DNA of 64,000 nt from Desulfurispora thermophila DSM 16022 (GCF_000376385.1 NZ_AQWN01000006.1:152718-216717), one strand, 5' to 3'. Shown: positions 8,483 to 17,437, counted from the stretch's first letter. Translations and numbers: made by a program. Notes: a model not told the origin generated them from the sequence alone.

Positions 8483-11239
8483 TTATTTATGTAGCCACAT
8501 TTTCATGTTTTGGCACACTGCAGCGGTATTGTTGTGATAATAGTCTTTCAGTGGCAGAGATTGCAAAAAGAGCCGGCCATATTTTTTTTCCACCAAACGC
8601 CCATCCAGAATTACCACCGCTCCCCGGTCCCGCGCCGTGCGGATCAAACGCCCGAAACCCTGCTTGAAGCGAATAATGGCCTGCGGCAAGCTGAAATTGT
8701 AAAAGCTGGACACACCGCGGCTTTCCAGCTCTTCCATTCTGGCTTTAATAATGGGCATACCCGGTGGCCAAAAGGGCAGTTTGACAATGACTACACAGCG
8801 CAAAGCATCACCGGGTAGATCCACCCCTTCCCAAAAGCTGGCACTGCCCAGCAGTACACTGCGGCTGTTGCGCCGGAATTCCTCCAAAAGTCTGGTGCGC
8901 CCACCATCAATGTTGTGCCCCAACAGGTAGATGTCCTGCTCTTCCAACCGGGGCAGGAGGCGCCAGTAAACCTCCTTCAAGGCACGGTGTGAGGTAAAGA
9001 GCACCAGAGTGCGACCCTGGGTTACTCTAATAATTTCCTGCAGGGACTGGGTTAGCTGATCCAGATAGCTCTCCGCCACCTGCTCGCCCTGTTGGGCCAG
9101 GTCATTAACAATATAAATCCGCGCTTGCTCGTGATAGTGGAAAGGCGAGGGAACCGTATGCTGGTAAATCCTGCCACGCTCCACCCGGTCCAAACCCACC
9201 CGGCTCTTATAGTACTCAAAGGACCCCCCCACCGTCAAAGTGGCCGATGTCAAGATCACAGGTCTCTCCGCAGCAAACAAGTACTGGTGAATCTGGTTCC
9301 CCACAAAAATGGGCGCAGCCTGCAGTTCGCAGAAAAATTTTTCTCCCTCGCCGCCGCATTCCACCCAGTAGACATATTTATCCGAGGCGCAGCCAAAAAT
9401 AAATTCCAGATCTGCTGTCAGACCGGCCAGCTCCGCCAGCAAACGCTGCCAGTTCAGGTGGTGTTTTTCCCAGGCCTCATCCAGTTCGCCCAGCTCCAGC
9501 AACAGCCGGCCCAACTCATTGCCATCCTCCTCTATGGACCGCAACACGTAAAGCAGGTTGCTGAAATCAGCCAGCGGCAGACCGGGAATTTCGTGCATGA
9601 CGTCCGGCGTCAATCGCAACACCAAGCGTCCTTCATAAGATTGAGCATAACGGCGGCAGCTCTGCACCAATGCGCGAAAAAATCTCTCACCGTATTCTCG
9701 CAGTCTATTCCTGTTTTCGCCCAATTTATGATTTAGCTGGAGCCACTTTTGCTGATCCCGGGGCGGCACAAGTTTGCTGAAATGGGTGAGCAAGCGGGAC
9801 AAGCTAACCTGCCAGCGTCCAATGGCGCGATAACTGATTTGCCGGGAAAGTTGTTCTGTGGCGGCATCTTCCAGGTGATGAGCCTCGTCAATGATCAGCG
9901 GTCCATAAGCAGGCAAGATTTTGTATTCCGCTGCCAGATCGGCAAATAACAAAGCGTGGTTGGTAATGATCAATCCAGCTGCTTCCAGGGCGCGCCTCGC
10001 CTGCATGACATAACACTGCTCGGCAAAATGAACGCAGTGGCTCCCGGCACAAAAATCGCTTTCCGCACAAATATGCCTCCAGTATTCCGCTTCCTGCCAG
10101 TTCAGGTTTAGTTCGGACCTGTCACCCGTTCTGCTAACCGACAGCCAGACCAGCACCCGGGCATAAAAAGCCGCTTCCTCCGGCAACAAATTATTTTCGT
10201 GCAACACCGCCTGCCAGCGGCGCAAACAGACATAATTTTGCTTCCCTTTGGCCAGCGCCACAGGGATATCCATGTCCAGCGCCTGCATCAGACCGGGTGC
10301 ATCTTTTTGCCAGAGCTGTTCCTGCAGATTCAACGTGCGGGTGGCCACCACCACCCGGCTGTTGCCCCGGGCCAGCCAGAACAGTGCCGGTAAGAGGTAA
10401 GCCATGGATTTCCCCGTCCCGGTACCCGCCTCCTGCAACAGTATGGTTTTTTCATTGAAAGCCCGGGCCACCCCGGCTGCCATTTGCTGCTGTTGGGGCC
10501 TGAATTCAAAATGGGCAACTTTTTGGGCCAGTACACCCTGCGGCGAAAAGGCGGCGGTAACTTCCGACAATTCCAGCGGTAGTTCTTCTCCAGCTTTATA
10601 CGGGCGCCTGCTGACAACCTCCGGCCCGGCCAGCGCCGGACCATCCACAGCCCGGGGTACTGCAGATAACATTACCGGCGCCCAGGACGAGCCAGCTTTG
10701 TCCAGCAAACGCGCCAGCTCTTTTAACACCGCGAAGGGCATTTGCCCGGCTCGCTTGGTCAACTGCTCGAATAAAAGGACTGCTGCCCGGGCATCAGCTA
10801 CCGCACGGTGTGCCCCTGATACCGGCACACCCAGCATCAGGCACAAGTCTGTCAGACGATAACTGGTAGCCTCGGGCAGCAAGTAGCGGGCCAGTTCACA
10901 GGTGTCGTAAATGGGATTGCCCAGAGGATATCCCAGGGCGGCTTCCAGAAAATTTTTATCAAAAAGAACGCTGTGTCCCACCAGCGGCTGGCTACCGATA
11001 AAATCCCTGATTTCCGGCAAAATTTGCTCAATAAATGGTGCGCTTTGCAGCATTTCGTCGGTTATACCCGTAAGCCTTTTTATTTTTAGCGGCAGGCGAC
11101 AGCGGGGATTAACCAGGGACTGGTAAGTAGCCACAATTTGTCCTTTCTCTACCCGCAGCAAGGCGATTTCAATCAAACTGTCCGACTGGGGGTTCAGCCC
11201 CGTCGTCTCCACATCAAGCGCCACATATTGCTCCAGCAA
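8483..11239 (-). CDS. dinG: DinG-type helicase with N-terminal DnaQ-like 3'-5' exonuclease domain
   Basis: 918 residues. Residues 1-165 form a DEDD exonuclease (DVETTG at 9-14, GHSVLFDKNF near 88, HRAVADA near 144). Residues 245-900 form an XPD/DinG superfamily 2 helicase with Walker A AGTGTGKS (271-278), DEAH (451-454) and a late SASFWEGVD motif. Cysteines at about 338, 391, 397, 402 and 409 lie where the iron-sulfur cluster of the family sits, so a [4Fe-4S] cluster is likely. The fusion is common in Gram-positive bacteria. The start is TTG with AGGAG 9 bases upstream. It probably acts on recombination or replication intermediates. It appears to be a single gene. Confidence 0.9.
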   Translation of the reverse strand: MLEQYVALDVETTGLNPQSDSLIEIALLRVEKGQIVATYQSLVNPRCRLPLKIKRLTGITDEMLQSAPFIEQILPEIRDFIGSQPLVGHSVLFDKNFLEAALGYPLGNPIYDTCELARYLLPEATSYRLTDLCLMLGVPVSGAHRAVADARAAVLLFEQLTKRAGQMPFAVLKELARLLDKAGSSWAPVMLSAVPRAVDGPALAGPEVVSRRPYKAGEELPLELSEVTAAFSPQGVLAQKVAHFEFRPQQQQMAAGVARAFNEKTILLQEAGTGTGKSMAYLLPALFWLARGNSRVVVATRTLNLQEQLWQKDAPGLMQALDMDIPVALAKGKQNYVCLRRWQAVLHENNLLPEEAAFYARVLVWLSVSRTGDRSELNLNWQEAEYWRHICAESDFCAGSHCVHFAEQCYVMQARRALEAAGLIITNHALLFADLAAEYKILPAYGPLIIDEAHHLEDAATEQLSRQISYRAIGRWQVSLSRLLTHFSKLVPPRDQQKWLQLNHKLGENRNRLREYGERFFRALVQSCRRYAQSYEGRLVLRLTPDVMHEIPGLPLADFSNLLYVLRSIEEDGNELGRLLLELGELDEAWEKHHLNWQRLLAELAGLTADLEFIFGCASDKYVYWVECGGEGEKFFCELQAAPIFVGNQIHQYLFAAERPVILTSATLTVGGSFEYYKSRVGLDRVERGRIYQHTVPSPFHYHEQARIYIVNDLAQQGEQVAESYLDQLTQSLQEIIRVTQGRTLVLFTSHRALKEVYWRLLPRLEEQDIYLLGHNIDGGRTRLLEEFRRNSRSVLLGSASFWEGVDLPGDALRCVVIVKLPFWPPGMPIIKARMEELESRGVSSFYNFSLPQAIIRFKQGFGRLIRTARDRGAVVILDGRLVEKKYGRLFLQSLPLKDYYHNNTAAVCQNMKMWLHK

Positions 11240-11331
11240 ATATTTTCACTCCTACAGCCAGCAAGTCCAGCAAGTAAATCATAAAATTCTGCCCCCGCGT
11301 TTGTTTTCCTGCCTTGGCTTAAGACTAAACT

Positions 11332-11697
11332 TTATTCTACTCCCTGCTGATTTTTATTTTTGGCGTCCAGAGCCATCTGCACACTGCCGGCCACCAGGCT
11401 GATGATCTGCCCCACCAGGGCGATCTGGCGTGTAATGCGGCTCAGGTTTTCTTCCCAACTAATTGGTGGCGAACTTTGCTCATTTTCCAGCAGGCTGCCC
11501 AGGGCAGCGCTGACCTGATTCAGTTTGTCCATCAACTCCTTTTCCTGCTCTTTTTTCTGGGCCAGCAATTCTATGTCTGCCGTAAGGCGCTCCAGCGCTG
11601 CCAGGAGCTTTTTGTTATGTTCGTTGTTTCTTTTGCTTTCTTGTTGTATTTTTTCTATTTCAGCAGCCAGGCGGCCGATGCTTTCCTGATATTCCAT
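11332..11697 (-). CDS. Small coiled-coil protein of unknown function
   Basis: 121 residues from ATG 11697, chosen because AGGGGG stands 8 bases before it. Residues 1-75 are charged heptad-like sequence (many E, K, Q, L), a clear coiled coil. The C-terminal ~40 residues end in a weakly hydrophobic helix (LVGQIISLVAGSVQMALD). That tail resembles a stretch in the protein at 12088-12696 (TGQIIETVAGSFQNMID), so the two are probably related. No family is recognised. The protein may associate with a membrane or self-assemble; this is inference only. Confidence 0.6.
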   Translation of the reverse strand: MEYQESIGRLAAEIEKIQQESKRNNEHNKKLLAALERLTADIELLAQKKEQEKELMDKLNQVSAALGSLLENEQSSPPISWEENLSRITRQIALVGQIISLVAGSVQMALDAKNKNQQGVE

Positions 11698-11799
11698 GAT
11701 CATCACCCCCTAAATTCTTATGATTTTACAAAACAAATAGTACACAAAAATACATCTGGTGCATAAGTTAAAAACAAAACTGCACAGGAGGCGAATTAA

Positions 11800-12042
11800 T
11801 TGGAAAAACCACCCTTTGATGTGCATAATTTGCCAGAACCTCTGCAAAGCATGGCCCAAAATTTTGATCCCACTGTTCTGACTGAGCTTATCAAAAAATA
11901 CGACCCGGCCACTTTAAGTCACTTAATCAACACGACCTTTGCCCTGCTCAAAAATTCCCTACCGTCAGATCAGGCCGAAGCCCTAAAACAGATGGTGGAT
12001 ACTATCAACCAGATGCTGGCCGGGCAAATGCAGCGCAAATAA
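11800..12042 (+). CDS. Small conserved-looking helical protein, function unknown
   Basis: 80 residues beginning with TTG at 11800. The start is well supported by AGGAGG at 11786-11791. The protein is predicted all-helical and amphipathic (LTELIKKYDPATLSHLI and ALKQMVDTINQMLAGQM), with no cysteine, membrane segment or catalytic motif. It stands on the opposite strand to two flanking coiled-coil genes and ends in a good terminator. No family recognised. Confidence 0.65.
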   Translation: MEKPPFDVHNLPEPLQSMAQNFDPTVLTELIKKYDPATLSHLINTTFALLKNSLPSDQAEALKQMVDTINQMLAGQMQRK

Positions 12043-12047
12043 AAACG

Positions 12048-12080
12048 AAAATCAGGGCTTACGCTCGGCCCTGATTTTTT
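12048..12080. terminator. Bidirectional terminator between convergent small genes
   Basis: AAAATCAGGGC (12048-12058) and GCCCTGATTTT (12068-12078) pair perfectly around a 9-base loop. A run of six T follows on the plus strand, and A-rich sequence precedes it, giving U-rich sequence on the minus strand. It separates the plus gene ending at 12042 from the minus gene ending at 12088. Confidence 0.85.
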
Positions 12081-12087
12081 ATGGCCA

Positions 12088-12696
12088 TCAGGCCTCTTCT
12101 TTTGTTACCGGCACGGCCTTAACCACAGGTGGTGTACTGATTCCATCACCCTTGGATATTTCTCCTAACTCCTGTTTTTCCTCCTGTACCTGCCCGGCTT
12201 TTGTCTGGCTCACCGCCAACGACTGCACCAAACCCTGCATGGTATTGATTATGCCGCCCAGATCCAGGCCGGAGTTTTTTGCTTCTACGCTCCGCACCGT
12301 CCGGGCACCGGCCCCCACCCCCATACTACTGACAATACTGCCCACGCTGTCAATCATATTCTGAAAGCTGCCGGCAACCGTTTCAATAATCTGCCCGGTA
12401 GCCTTGATCCCGCCAATAATTTGTTTTAGATTCACACTGCTCTTGGGTCGGTCTGTCCACGCCTTAGAACTTCTGGCCAAGCGCTGTGTAACCTGGTCCA
12501 GCTGCCGGGCCAGCATGGCTTCCTGCTTTTTCTGGTTTTCCAGTTCAGTCAGGATCCCGGACATACGCCCCAGTACCTGCACAGCCTCCCTGGTTTGCTG
12601 CAGGCTTTTTTCTCTTTCCTGCCGGATTTCTTCTACTCTATGCAGCATCTTGGCCAAAACATCACCCAGTTGCCTGTCCGGCTGATTATTAACCAT
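12088..12696 (-). CDS. Coiled-coil protein of unknown function
   Basis: About 202 residues from ATG 12696 (AAGGA 11 bases upstream); ATG 12708 and an upstream start at 12759 are alternatives. An N-terminal ~90-residue coiled coil (RVEEIRQEREKSLQQTREAV) is followed by a glycine- and alanine-rich central part with VAGSFQNMIDSVGSIVSSMG and LGGIINTMQGLVQSLA, and a charged tail. It shares the GQII-VAGS motif with the gene at 11332-11697. No catalytic motif or signal peptide. It may be a structural or spore-related protein, but I have no direct evidence. Confidence 0.6.
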   Translation of the reverse strand: MVNNQPDRQLGDVLAKMLHRVEEIRQEREKSLQQTREAVQVLGRMSGILTELENQKKQEAMLARQLDQVTQRLARSSKAWTDRPKSSVNLKQIIGGIKATGQIIETVAGSFQNMIDSVGSIVSSMGVGAGARTVRSVEAKNSGLDLGGIINTMQGLVQSLAVSQTKAGQVQEEKQELGEISKGDGISTPPVVKAVPVTKEEA

Positions 12697-12773
12697 TTTC
12701 GACCACATCCTTTGCCGGCAAATTTGCTTGAGCCACCCCGGCAAATTCCTTGCTAACAACCAATCTGGAGTAA

Positions 12774-12798
12774 AGGGCTACACGAAAGGTGTAGCCCT
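12774..12798 (-). terminator. Hairpin after the small Cys-rich membrane gene
   Basis: AGGGCTACAC (12774-12783) and GTGTAGCCCT (12789-12798) pair perfectly around GAAAG. On the minus strand it is followed by a short T run only. It lies 29 bases past the stop at 12827 and probably ends that transcript. Confidence 0.6.
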
Positions 12799-12826
12799 CT
12801 CCCGGCCTCCATTGACAATTTTGGTT

Positions 12827-13000
12827 TTAGCAGGCTGCACAGCAGCAAATAGCCAGACCCAGGAAAATAATGGCCCCGGCCACGCAGCCCGATATCCACC
12901 CGCAGGCAAACAAGGCTACGGCGAAGAAAAAGAACAATACACAGAGCAAGAATGGCACGTGACCACAATCCTTCAATTTAGCAGCCAGGGTATCACTCAC
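12827..13000 (-). CDS. 57-residue Cys-rich small membrane protein
   Basis: A short gene starting at GTG 13000, with GGGAGG about 8 bases upstream. The translation begins MSDTLAAKLKDCGHVPF and then has one long or two short hydrophobic segments (LLCVLFFFFAVALFACGWIS, then AGAIIFLGLAI) ending in CCCAAC. Eight cysteines in 57 residues is unusual. It has its own ribosome site and a downstream hairpin. No family recognised; small membrane peptides of this type are often overlooked. Confidence 0.5.
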   Translation of the reverse strand: MSDTLAAKLKDCGHVPFLLCVLFFFFAVALFACGWISGCVAGAIIFLGLAICCCAAC

Positions 13001-13123
13001 TGCAGCTTCCTCCCTTCAAATATTTACAGACTTTAAACGTTTCCCGGGAACGTTCTATTTTAAAATATGAATTGCCCCGGTAATTTGACACGCATGTTAG
13101 AATTAAATTAGAGGTGGGAAGCA

Positions 13124-13843
13124 TTGCATAAAGAATTTTACAGGCTTTCATTTATAGCCGATCTACAGTTAACCAAAAGCGCCCTGATGACACTGGAAGA
13201 AATCATGTCCCCGACTTTTTTCCAACAGGCAATCGACAGGTTAAAAGAAACCAGCCTGGCCGACGCCTTCGGCCGGGACTGCCGGGAAGACATAAAAAAT
13301 ATCCCCCTGCTGGCCTACTGGTGGTACAAGGCCCAGGAGGATACCGTTTTTGCTGATTTAAGCGGCCATTATTACCCGGGGGAAGCCGCTGCCCTGGCCA
13401 GCGAACTGGGTTTCCACATCCGGCAGTTACGTCCCCAGCTGCCGCCTGACAGCGATCTGGCAGGCTTTTTGGGCAACGATCGCTCCCTGCTGGGTTTAAG
13501 CCATATTTTACCCATAATGTATTATTTGCAAAATCTCGGCCTGGTGCCACAGGAGCTTGTCCCGGACCAGGAAGGCTTCCGTTTCACCCTGGCCAATCCG
13601 AAGGATGATTTCCCATTCAGCCGGATCTGGTTTTTTTACGCGGCAGAAGATCCCACCCCGTTGCTGAAGAAAGTAGCAAACGGTGTTGACGGCGCAGTTT
13701 TTTTACAACTAAATAGCCCGCCCGCTCAGCTGTGCGAGCTAACACAAATCGCCCGGCCAGGGCTGTATATTACCACGGCCAACCTGGCCCGGACGCAAAG
13801 GGGAATGTCAATTGAGCGGCAGGCCTACAGGTTTGATGTTTAA
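13124..13843 (+). CDS. Hypothetical protein
   Basis: 239 residues from TTG 13124, with GAGGTGG about 6 bases upstream. The translation is compact and soluble, with many aromatic residues (LLAYWWYKAQ, RIWFFYAAEDPTPLL). I see no signal peptide, no cysteine-cluster motif and no nucleotide-binding loop. The last 4 bases overlap the convergent gene at 13840. I do not recognise the family. Confidence 0.65.
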   Translation: MHKEFYRLSFIADLQLTKSALMTLEEIMSPTFFQQAIDRLKETSLADAFGRDCREDIKNIPLLAYWWYKAQEDTVFADLSGHYYPGEAAALASELGFHIRQLRPQLPPDSDLAGFLGNDRSLLGLSHILPIMYYLQNLGLVPQELVPDQEGFRFTLANPKDDFPFSRIWFFYAAEDPTPLLKKVANGVDGAVFLQLNSPPAQLCELTQIARPGLYITTANLARTQRGMSIERQAYRFDV

Positions 13844-14094
13844 CCTTCGTCACCGTCACACTGGCATTTGTGTTCAGTTAATACCGGACGCAGGGCCAGG
13901 GCAGCTTTCTCTCCCAGGTTGCCAGGACCGGGAAAAAAAAGGCGCAGGGCCGTAACCAAACCGTATACCTGCCCGTGCAGATAAGCCCGGCAGCTGGCGT
14001 CCACCAGCTTCTCGTCGCCCAGCATATTCAGCGCGGCATAAACCTGCTCAAGCAGCATTTCTCCCTTTTCCTGATAATCCTGTTGGGCAGTCAT
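13840..14094 (-). CDS. Small hypothetical protein
   Basis: 84 residues from ATG 14094, selected because AGGAGAG lies directly before it; the frame is open up to 14172 without a better start. Mostly helical, beginning MTAQQDYQEKGEMLLEQVYA. It ends in a short cysteine-bearing acidic tail (HKCQCDGDEG). No family recognised. Its end overlaps the convergent plus-strand gene by 4 bases. Confidence 0.5.
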   Translation of the reverse strand: MTAQQDYQEKGEMLLEQVYAALNMLGDEKLVDASCRAYLHGQVYGLVTALRLFFPGPGNLGEKAALALRPVLTEHKCQCDGDEG

Positions 14095-14172
14095 TTTCTC
14101 TCCTATCCTTGACAGTAAGATTATTATCAAATGCTTACAGAGCAAAGCTGCTACCGCCCAAAGCGGCGACAA

Positions 14173-14859
14173 CTAAATTTCCATACTTTCACCCGGAGCC
14201 AGCACCTGCACCGCAACGGCAGTCTGTCCGGTTACCCTGGTGGCAAAGGCATGGGCGTCCTGTTCAATGAGAGGGAAGGTATTATAGTGCATGGGTATGA
14301 CCAGGCGGGGTTGAAGCATAATTACTGCTTCCAATGCATCATCCGGCCCCATGGTGTAGTTGTCTCCTATGGGCAACAGAGCAACGTCAATCCTGTGCCG
14401 GCGCCCCAGCAAAGCCATATCGCCAAACAGACCCGTATCTCCTGCATGGTAAATTGTTTTGCCATCCATCTGGACAATGAAGCCGGCCGGCGTTCCCAAA
14501 TACAAACTCTCACCATCCCGCCCCGGCACACTGCTGCCGTGCCAGGCCGGCGTGAGCTTGACCGTTACACCACCAAATGACCGGCTACCGCCAATATGCA
14601 TACCATGCGCATTGATTCCCCGCGCTCCCAGGTAGCAGGCCATCTCATGCACCCCTACCACCAGAGCACCACTACTCCTGGCAATGCTTTCCGCGTCACC
14701 CATGTGGTCTCCGTGACCGTGGCTGAGCAATATCAGATCGGGTTGCAACTCTTCCGGCTTGTGTTTGGCCACGGGATTTCCGGTCAAAAATGGGTCAATC
14801 AAAACTTTACTGCTCCCCACCAGATAAAAGCCAGCATGTCCTAAAAAAGTAATGAGCAT
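14173..14859 (-). CDS. Metal-dependent hydrolase of the metallo-beta-lactamase fold (UPF0173/YtkL type)
   Basis: 228 residues from ATG 14859 (GGGAG 8 bases upstream). HGHGDH near residue 47 is the metal-binding signature of the metallo-beta-lactamase fold. HAGDTG near 140 and PMHYNTFP near 190 supply the remaining ligands. Length and the opening MLITFLGHAGF match the UPF0173 family. The physiological substrate of that family is not established. A single gene with no obvious partner. Confidence 0.85.
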   Translation of the reverse strand: MLITFLGHAGFYLVGSSKVLIDPFLTGNPVAKHKPEELQPDLILLSHGHGDHMGDAESIARSSGALVVGVHEMACYLGARGINAHGMHIGGSRSFGGVTVKLTPAWHGSSVPGRDGESLYLGTPAGFIVQMDGKTIYHAGDTGLFGDMALLGRRHRIDVALLPIGDNYTMGPDDALEAVIMLQPRLVIPMHYNTFPLIEQDAHAFATRVTGQTAVAVQVLAPGESMEI

Positions 14860-14930
14860 AATATCACTCCCGCCCAATGGTTAATTTTACCTTATATATT
14901 AACGCAAAGAAATGCATTTGACAACCTGAA

Positions 14931-15911
14931 CTAGCTTTGCCCCTGGTTTCCCACCCCTACACCGTTACATATCATAGTAAGAATTTGACGAGCAGCGCTG
15001 TAGGGATCACATTGTCTCGCTTTCACCCTGTCTAGCAGTTTGCTCACTCCATCCTGCTGGCGGTACTGTTTTTCCACCAACCGGTGCCAGAAGTAATCCA
15101 CCAGAGAGAGCGTTTCATTGACACACCTTTGCTCCCGTCTGGTAGTCAGTACACCGCTTTCCTGCATATAAGCGACATGCTTCTCTACGGCCTGCCATAG
15201 CTGCTCCACCCCCCGCCCCTCCAGGGCGCTGACCGACACCACAGGAGGACGAAAGACACAATGATCGCATTTCATGTCCAGCATCATCTCAATCTCGCTG
15301 ACCACCTTCTCCGCTCCCGGCAGATCCGCCTTGTTCACCACAAAAATATCGGCAATTTCCATAATCCCGGCCTTAATGGTCTGGATGGCATCCCCGGCCC
15401 CGGGAGTCAACACCACCAGAGTAGTGTCTGCCACGTGCATAATATCCAGCTCGGCCTGCCCGACCCCCACAGTTTCTACAATGATAATATCAAACCCATA
15501 TGCGTCCATGATTTTTACCACATCCTTGGTGGTATAGGCCAGGCCACCCAGACTGCCCCGCGTGCCCATACTGCGGATGAACACACCTTTATCCGTAGCA
15601 TGATCCTGCATGCGAATCCGGTCACCCAATAGCGCTCCGCCCGAAAATGGGCTGGAGGGATCTACGGCCACCACCCCCACTGTCTTACCCTGTCGCCGTA
15701 AAAAGGCCACCATTCTGTCCACCAGAGAACTCTTACCAGCACCGGGCGCTCCCGTCACGCCCAGCACATGCGCCCGCCCTCCCCGGGCAAAACAATATGC
15801 TATCATCGCTTCGCGAAATGGACCATCGTCTTCAATATGGGAAATGGCCCTGGCCAACGCCCTGACCTGCCTTTTTTCCAGGCCGGTCAATAAATTCTCC
15901 AGACTATCCAT
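14931..15911 (-). CDS. meaB: MeaB/ArgK-type GTPase, chaperone of B12-dependent acyl-CoA mutases
   Basis: 326 residues. MeaB protects and reloads adenosylcobalamin-dependent mutases such as methylmalonyl-CoA mutase. The P-loop GAPGAGKSSLVDRM lies near residue 54. VDPSSPFSGGALLGDRIRM, VETVGVGQAE and VVNKADLPG are the remaining family G motifs. No mutase gene is present in the window, so the partner must lie elsewhere. A good promoter stands at 16015-16044. Confidence 0.9.
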   Translation of the reverse strand: MDSLENLLTGLEKRQVRALARAISHIEDDGPFREAMIAYCFARGGRAHVLGVTGAPGAGKSSLVDRMVAFLRRQGKTVGVVAVDPSSPFSGGALLGDRIRMQDHATDKGVFIRSMGTRGSLGGLAYTTKDVVKIMDAYGFDIIIVETVGVGQAELDIMHVADTTLVVLTPGAGDAIQTIKAGIMEIADIFVVNKADLPGAEKVVSEIEMMLDMKCDHCVFRPPVVSVSALEGRGVEQLWQAVEKHVAYMQESGVLTTRREQRCVNETLSLVDYFWHRLVEKQYRQQDGVSKLLDRVKARQCDPYSAARQILTMICNGVGVGNQGQS

Positions 15912-16014
15912 TTTGCTCCCCCTTTATCTGGCTATTTGGTTACTGAACACCCGGGCAATATTTCTTTACCCTCCATCAGTATTCAAACGCTGTAACCGCT
16001 TGCAATTTAATTTT

Positions 16015-16044
16015 ATTATATCTTTCCCTACTCAAAACTGTCAT
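16015..16044 (-). promoter_or_regulatory. Sigma-A type promoter for meaB
   Basis: On the minus strand ATGACA (16044-16039) and TATAAT (16020-16015) are separated by 18 bases. This predicts a transcript start about 100 bases before the meaB ATG. Confidence 0.6.
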
Positions 16045-16323
16045 GTTCAGAGCCAACGAAAAATGTAAACAATTATATTTATTTTTTATTTTTCTCAATA
16101 TTCTTTATATTATGAATAATATGCCACCTTAATGGTCTATTTTCCAGTCTGCAATGCTGTTTGCGCCGGCCGAACGGTTAACAGAAAAACGCCACTTTTG
16201 CAGGCCACCGCTGACTAATAAATATTTACCACTTGCCGTCAAACGCTTTTCCCGTATCCCGGCCGCAGCTAAAATAAAAACCAACAAGCTTGGCAAACAA
16301 CCTAATCTCCTCTCCCTTTCTCC

Positions 16324-16352
16324 GCTGTATCGAATTGATACAGCTGTTTTTT
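16324..16352 (+). terminator. Plus-strand terminator without an assigned gene
   Basis: GCTGTATC and GATACAGC pair perfectly around GAATT (16324-16344). TGTTTTTTTCTC follows on the plus strand. No plus-strand gene is visible upstream within the 600-base gap. Confidence 0.7.
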
Positions 16353-16356
16353 TCTC

Positions 16357-16411
16357 AAAAGGCGGATACCGGGGTTTCCAGACCGTTGTCCTGGACCTCC
16401 CTGTATCCGCC
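16357..16411 (-). terminator. Large hairpin ending the trxB transcript
   Basis: GGCGGATAC (16361-16369) pairs with GTATCCGCC (16403-16411). An inner stem TCCAG/CTGGA (16377-16381 and 16391-16395) lies inside it. On the minus strand it is followed by TTTT. It lies about 100 bases past the trxB stop. Confidence 0.6.
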
Positions 16412-16513
16412 CTGCAAATTTAACTCTACAACAAAAATTCACCAGCAAGTCGCTCACTGCGGACAAAAGCCAGGCTGTGTAGAGCTAATTCCAAAGCTTT
16501 GAAGTTTGCCCAC

Positions 16514-17437
16514 TTATTGCTCACGCTGGCTGAGGTACTTTTCCACCTCCACAGCGGCTATCGCACCATCAGCTACCGCGGTAACCACCTGGCGCAAAGT
16601 TTTGTGCCGCACATCACCGGCAGCAAAAAGGCCCGGGCAGGAAGTGCGCATTTGCTCGTCGGTGATCACATAACCCTGCTCGTCTCTTTCCACCAGGTGA
16701 GCAATCATGCTTGTGCTGGGTTCATGCCCAACGTAGATGAAAACTCCATCCACTGGCAGTTCGCTCTGGCTGCCAGTTAGCACGTCCTCCACCGTCACTG
16801 AACGCACCAGTTCGCTGCCGTTAATTTGTTTGACCACACTATTTAAAACAAACTGGATCTTATCGTTTTCCTGAGCCTTCTTTTGCACATATTTGGTAGC
16901 CCGCAGTTGGTCGCGACGGTGAATGACATAAACCTTGCTAGCAAATTTTGTTAAAAAGAGAGCTTCTTCCACGGCTGCATCCCCGCCACCAACAACGGCC
17001 ACCACCTTATCCCGGAAAAATGCACCGTCGCAGGTAGCACAGTAGGATACGCCACGGCCGTGAAACTCCTTCTCACCCGGCACCCCCAGGTAGCGGGGTT
17101 TTGCACCAGCAGCAAAGATCACCGCCCGCGCCCTGTAGTTTTGTTCATCAGCCGAAACAATGAAATCGTCTCCCTGTTTTTCCACCCCGGAAACATAGGC
17201 GTAAACCATCTCCAGACCAAAGCGGCGAGCCTGTTTTTCCATCTGCATAGCCAGCTCGGGACCGCCAATGCCATTTTCAAAACCCGGATAATTCTCAATC
17301 ATTTCGGTACTGGCAGCCAGCCCGCCCGTCATCCCCATCTCCATCAAAACTGCCGACAGGTTGGCCCGGGCCGCATAGATACCGGCACTGAGGCCAGCCG
17401 GCCCCCCGCCAATAATAATCACATCATATTGCTTCAT
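16514..17437 (-). CDS. trxB: Thioredoxin reductase
   Basis: 307 residues. This FAD enzyme reduces thioredoxin with NADPH (or reduced ferredoxin in some anaerobes). The FAD loop GGGPAGLSAGIYAARAN is near residue 10, the redox-active CATC near residue 133 (SYCATCDGAFF), the NAD(P) loop GGGDAAVEEALFL near 150 and the closing FAD motif GLFAAGDV near 275. Length is standard. It lies 80 bases after the regulator gene at 17519, on the same strand. Confidence 0.92.
   Translation of the reverse strand: MKQYDVIIIGGGPAGLSAGIYAARANLSAVLMEMGMTGGLAASTEMIENYPGFENGIGGPELAMQMEKQARRFGLEMVYAYVSGVEKQGDDFIVSADEQNYRARAVIFAAGAKPRYLGVPGEKEFHGRGVSYCATCDGAFFRDKVVAVVGGGDAAVEEALFLTKFASKVYVIHRRDQLRATKYVQKKAQENDKIQFVLNSVVKQINGSELVRSVTVEDVLTGSQSELPVDGVFIYVGHEPSTSMIAHLVERDEQGYVITDEQMRTSCPGLFAAGDVRHKTLRQVVTAVADGAIAAVEVEKYLSQREQ

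Larger units (their letters stand above)
15912..16513. other. Intergenic region between trxB and meaB with two hairpins
   Basis: This 600-base region has no convincing gene. It contains the meaB promoter, a strong plus-strand terminator hairpin at 16324-16352 with no recognised plus-strand gene before it, and a large minus-strand hairpin that ends the trxB transcript. Short plus-strand frames run straight through the terminators and lack ribosome sites. Confidence 0.6.

Noticed and set aside
13033..13055. CCCGGG-centred palindrome as a LexA or other operator
   Set aside because: The symmetrical core is only ten bases; flanks do not match a known operator and the neighbouring gene is unrecognised.
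16154..16423. 89-codon plus-strand frame between trxB and meaB
   Set aside because: It runs straight through a strong plus-strand terminator, lacks a ribosome site and has no recognisable content.
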